Assembly: GCA_947465395.1 (NCBI GenBank) | Contig: CANIAL010000007.1 | Span: forward strand, 1-64,000 | DNA from: Alphaproteobacteria bacterium | GTDB lineage: Bacteria; Pseudomonadota; Alphaproteobacteria; Micropepsales; Micropepsaceae | Direction of reading: 5' to 3' | Length of the DNA: 64,000 nt | Shown: positions 61,409 through 64,000 of the stretch, in pieces | Layout of the letters: every line of letters begins with the position of its first letter | Position numbering within the stretch: position 1 is the stretch's first letter | The notes under the pieces: generated by a model | Databases searched by the model: none | What the model saw: only the letters and a program-made list of their open reading frames with translations | What the model was told of the DNA's origin: nothing | Translations under genes and position numbers: made by a program

Positions 61409-61436
61409 CGTTCCCCCAATGTTTATTGTCCACCCG

Positions 61437-62453
61437 TCAATTCGCGGGCGGTGTTGGCGCGGCGTTCTTGAACAGCACGGATTCCCCGGTCCCGGCGGGG
61501 GAGATATAAAGTTTCTTTTCGCCATAGGCGATGTAGACGTGCAATTGCTTCAGAACTTTCACGCCCAGGATCACGGGCGGCAATTTTGGATGGGGGTCAT
61601 CCATCAGCATGGTGTGAATGCTGGTGCTGGGCGCACGCTGCGACGAAACGCGGTCATTCACGATGTTGATATTGGGATTGGCGATTGTCACGCCTTCAAT
61701 GGCCAGGTTGCCGAAGCTGTGGGAGTAATATTTCAGATCACTGTCGCTCTGCGATTCGCGCAGCAAGGGGGCTTCGGGTGATCCCGCCTTGACGCCAAAC
61801 ACCCGGTCCAGCTCATCGGCATTCATCAGCGTGTCGGCGCCGGTATCGATGATGGCCGGCAAGTCCTTGCCGTCGATGGTGACGGGTATGTTGATATGGT
61901 AACCCGTGACCGTGAAAGGCACGACCGCGATGGGCCGCTCGGTCCAGTACACCACCTTGCCGTCGCAATGATCCTGGGAAAAGTAATTCAGGCGCATGGC
62001 GCCGAAATCCATGTCCACATCGAATTTGCGGAACATGTCCCCGGCCAGGATGCCGTCCACGCCTTCGCGGGGAAGGTCTGACGCGATTGCCACCTGAAGA
62101 TCGAGATTTTTTCCCTGCATGACCCCCATTTCAAAAGTCTTTGCGATGACCTTGGTCTGGGACTTGTTGCCATGCACGTCGATGATATGGATGTTGCTTC
62201 CCCGCTCCGTCATGCCCATGGCGCTGGCGGCTTCACGGGTAATTTCTGTGACCACCCCGCCCGTGTCCAGCAGGAATTTCAGCGGCTTGCCATCAATGGT
62301 GACCGGCACGATATAGCGTGCGCCGTTGCCGATGCTTTCTATCTTGACGCTGTTGATGATCGCCAGCGGCTTGCAATCGGCCGCGTGTGCCGCGCCCGCC
62401 AATGTCAGAAAAACGGATGCAACACACATGAATATGCGTGCGGTTGTTCGCAT
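61437..62453 (-). CDS. Secreted bilobed retropepsin/pepsin-like protein, paralogue 4
   Basis: 338 aa from MRTTARIFMCVAS, signal to about AAHAA. First site KFLLDTGGVVTEIT (Asp63), second AIIDTGADTLMNADEL (Asp203). Cysteines 27 and 163 (ADCKPL and QDHCDGKVVYW) are the only two in the mature chain. Closest to paralogue 3: shared HAADCKPL, LNYFSQDHC and the ending KKLYISPAGTGESVLFK. The first gene of the array in transcription order, 28 bp before paralogue 3. Confidence 0.87.
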   Translation of the reverse strand: MRTTARIFMCVASVFLTLAGAAHAADCKPLAIINSVKIESIGNGARYIVPVTIDGKPLKFLLDTGGVVTEITREAASAMGMTERGSNIHIIDVHGNKSQTKVIAKTFEMGVMQGKNLDLQVAIASDLPREGVDGILAGDMFRKFDVDMDFGAMRLNYFSQDHCDGKVVYWTERPIAVVPFTVTGYHINIPVTIDGKDLPAIIDTGADTLMNADELDRVFGVKAGSPEAPLLRESQSDSDLKYYSHSFGNLAIEGVTIANPNINIVNDRVSSQRAPSTSIHTMLMDDPHPKLPPVILGVKVLKQLHVYIAYGEKKLYISPAGTGESVLFKNAAPTPPAN

Positions 62454-62561
62454 CGCTACCCCCAAGCCCTGTCCCCGGCGCAAGTGGGCCATAAAATGCG
62501 CTGTAAAATCAAACGCGATTGATTTTAAAGGCCTATTTCCAGCCGCGCGCGGACGCGCGCA

Positions 62562-64000
62562 TTACTTCCAAATGGGTTTGCCGGTTCCCGGCAAACCCAG
62601 GCGCGGCCATTTCTCGGTCACGGTGCGGACCACGTCGTCGTCCATCGTGATCTTGCGGCCCCATTCGCGATTGGTTTCCGGCGGCAGCTTGTTGGTGGCG
62701 TCCAGCCCGATCTTGCTGCCCAGTCCGCTGACGGGCGAGGCGAAGTCCAGGTAATCAATCGGCGTGTTCTCGATCACCGTGATGTCGCGCGCCGGGTCCA
62801 TGCGGGTGGAGACGGCCCACATCACGTCTTTCCAGTCGCGCGCATTAATGTCGTCATCCACCACGATCACCCATTTGGTGTACATGAACTGGCGCAGGTA
62901 CGACCACACCGCCATCATCACCCGCTTGGCATGGCCGGGGAACGCCTTCTTCATGCTGACCACCGCGATGCGGTAGCTGCAGCCTTCCGGCGGCAGCCAG
63001 AAATCCACGATCTCGGGAAATTGCTGCTTGATCAGCGGCACGAAGACTTCGTTCAGCGCCTCGCCCAGGATGGACGGCTCATCCGGCGGCCGCCCGGTAT
63101 AGGTGGATAGGTAAATCGGATTCTTCCGCATGGTAATGGCGGTGGCGGTGAAAACCGGAAACTGTTCCACCGCATTGTAATAGCCGGTATGATCGCCATA
63201 GGGGCCTTCGTCGCGGTAATCCGACAGCGACACGGTGCCTTCGATCACGATCTCGGCCTCGGCCGGTACTTTCAGCGGCTGGCTGACGCAATCGGCCAGC
63301 ACCATCCGCTCGCCGCGCAGCAATCCCGCGAATTGATACTCCGACAATGTTTCCGGCACCGGCGTGACTGCCGCCAGGATGATGCCGGGGTCCGCGCCCA
63401 GCACGATGGCGGCGGGCAACGGTTCCGGCTTCGCCGCGCCCCACCGCTGGTGATGCTGCGCGCCGCCGCGATGCTTCAGCCAGCGCATGATGGCCTGGTT
63501 CTTTCCCAAGACCTGCATGCGGTAGATGCCCAGATTGTAATTGTCTTCGCGCGCATCGCTGGGGCCCTTGGTCACCACCAGCGGCCAGGTGATCAGCGGC
63601 GCCGGTTCGCCCGGCCAGCAGGTCTGGATGGGCAGGCGCGACAGGTCGATGTCATCGCCGCGCCAGACGATCTCCTGGCAGGCAGGCTTGCCCACGGTTT
63701 TCGGCTTCATGGCCAGCACGGTTTTCACCAGCGGCAGCAATCCGGCCGCTTCGCTTAATGACCGCGGCGGCTGGGGCTGGCGAAGCTGCGCCAGCAATTC
63801 GCCCACCTCGCGCAAATCCAGCGCGGTGCTGCGTTCACGATCTCCCATGGTCACGCCCATGGCCACGCGCTTGATGGTGCCGAACAGGTTGACCAGCACC
63901 GGCATGTCGCTGGGGCTGCCGTCCGCCTTGACGGGCTTTTCGAAGATCACCGCCGGGCCGCCTGCGGCAATCAGGCGGGTCTGGATCTCGGTCATCTCCA
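62562..64000 (-). CDS. ubiD: UbiD-family decarboxylase, 5' truncated by the window edge
   Basis: At least 479 codons; the reading frame runs past 64000 ([10 protein letters not shown] near the edge is internal in the family, so about 30 residues are missing). [11 protein letters not shown] and [17 protein letters not shown] are the prenyl-FMN enzyme strings, with Glu-Asp-Arg-type residues in [38 protein letters not shown] is also typical. It decarboxylates octaprenyl-hydroxybenzoate in ubiquinone synthesis or a related aromatic acid. No ubiX in the window. Confidence 0.95.
   Translation of the reverse strand, partial: EMTEIQTRLIAAGGPAVIFEKPVKADGSPSDMPVLVNLFGTIKRVAMGVTMGDRERSTALDLREVGELLAQLRQPQPPRSLSEAAGLLPLVKTVLAMKPKTVGKPACQEIVWRGDDIDLSRLPIQTCWPGEPAPLITWPLVVTKGPSDAREDNYNLGIYRMQVLGKNQAIMRWLKHRGGAQHHQRWGAAKPEPLPAAIVLGADPGIILAAVTPVPETLSEYQFAGLLRGERMVLADCVSQPLKVPAEAEIVIEGTVSLSDYRDEGPYGDHTGYYNAVEQFPVFTATAITMRKNPIYLSTYTGRPPDEPSILGEALNEVFVPLIKQQFPEIVDFWLPPEGCSYRIAVVSMKKAFPGHAKRVMMAVWSYLRQFMYTKWVIVVDDDINARDWKDVMWAVSTRMDPARDITVIENTPIDYLDFASPVSGLGSKIGLDATNKLPPETNREWGRKITMDDDVVRTVTEKWPRLGLPGTGKPIWK

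Noticed and set aside
58218-62453. Tandem D-T-G proteins as retroelement gag-pol proteases
   Set aside because: All have signal peptides and two lobes, and no reverse transcriptase, integrase or terminal repeat is nearby.

Overview
This 64 kb window is GC-rich, densely coding chromosomal DNA from an alphaproteobacterium. The evidence is the alphaproteobacterial small families (DUF2093, DUF4170, IalB pair, DUF6496, DUF3309), ECF sigma EcfG-type promoters (GGAAC-N16-CGTT), and the lipid A/Kdo gene block. A Micropepsaceae/Rhizomicrobium-like or other non-pathogenic soil or freshwater lineage is possible, but the genus is only a guess. There is no rRNA, CRISPR array, insertion sequence or prophage. 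One tRNA (tRNA-Phe, GAA) lies at the left edge.

Layout. 0-1.4 kb: tRNA-Phe, a 64-aa protein and a decayed alpha/beta hydrolase. 1.4-7.2 kb: a cold-shock/ArsC-like/lysine-tail fusion protein, a polar amino-acid ABC transporter operon ending in a FAD amine/amino-acid oxidase, and an SGNH hydrolase. 7.2-11.2 kb: a DUF1800 remnant and a GH18-like/NodB/GT2 exopolysaccharide enzyme. 11.3-21.2 kb: TerB-like protein, NHL-repeat protein, then a minus-strand run (D-cysteine desulfhydrase, Asp/Glu racemase, dicarboxylate symporter, small membrane protein, M1 lipoprotein peptidase, methyltransferase), a threonine dehydratase and an EamA transporter. 21.3-25.0 kb: a stress module (LigD, hemerythrin, DUF6496, DUF3309) with EcfG-type promoters. 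25.1-29.6 kb: amtB-glnK-bioF-bioD-bioA in tight succession. 29.7-32.6 kb: exported MsrA, two IalB proteins, Tat-exported MsrB, CsbD. 32.7-50.7 kb: mostly housekeeping genes (sppA, xseB-dxs-tlyA-rRNA methyltransferase, aroC, fabI, dnaJ-like, pdxH, cation efflux, rluB/tadA, purD, xseA, M23 peptidase). 50.8-58.2 kb: lpxL-like, lpxK, waaA, msbA-like, DUF4170, cysQ-like, pmbA on the minus strand. 58.2-62.5 kb: four tandem secreted bilobed aspartic-protease-like paralogues, one with an in-frame stop. 62.6 kb to the edge: ubiD, 5' truncated.

Most unusual items: the tandem array of pepsin-like bilobed D-T-G proteins, the cold-shock/Cys-less ArsC-like/H1-like fusion, the three-enzyme polysaccharide protein, the EcfG stress module, and the coupling of ammonium sensing genes to biotin genes. 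Every functional assignment here rests on reading motifs and family resemblance by eye; no database search was run.
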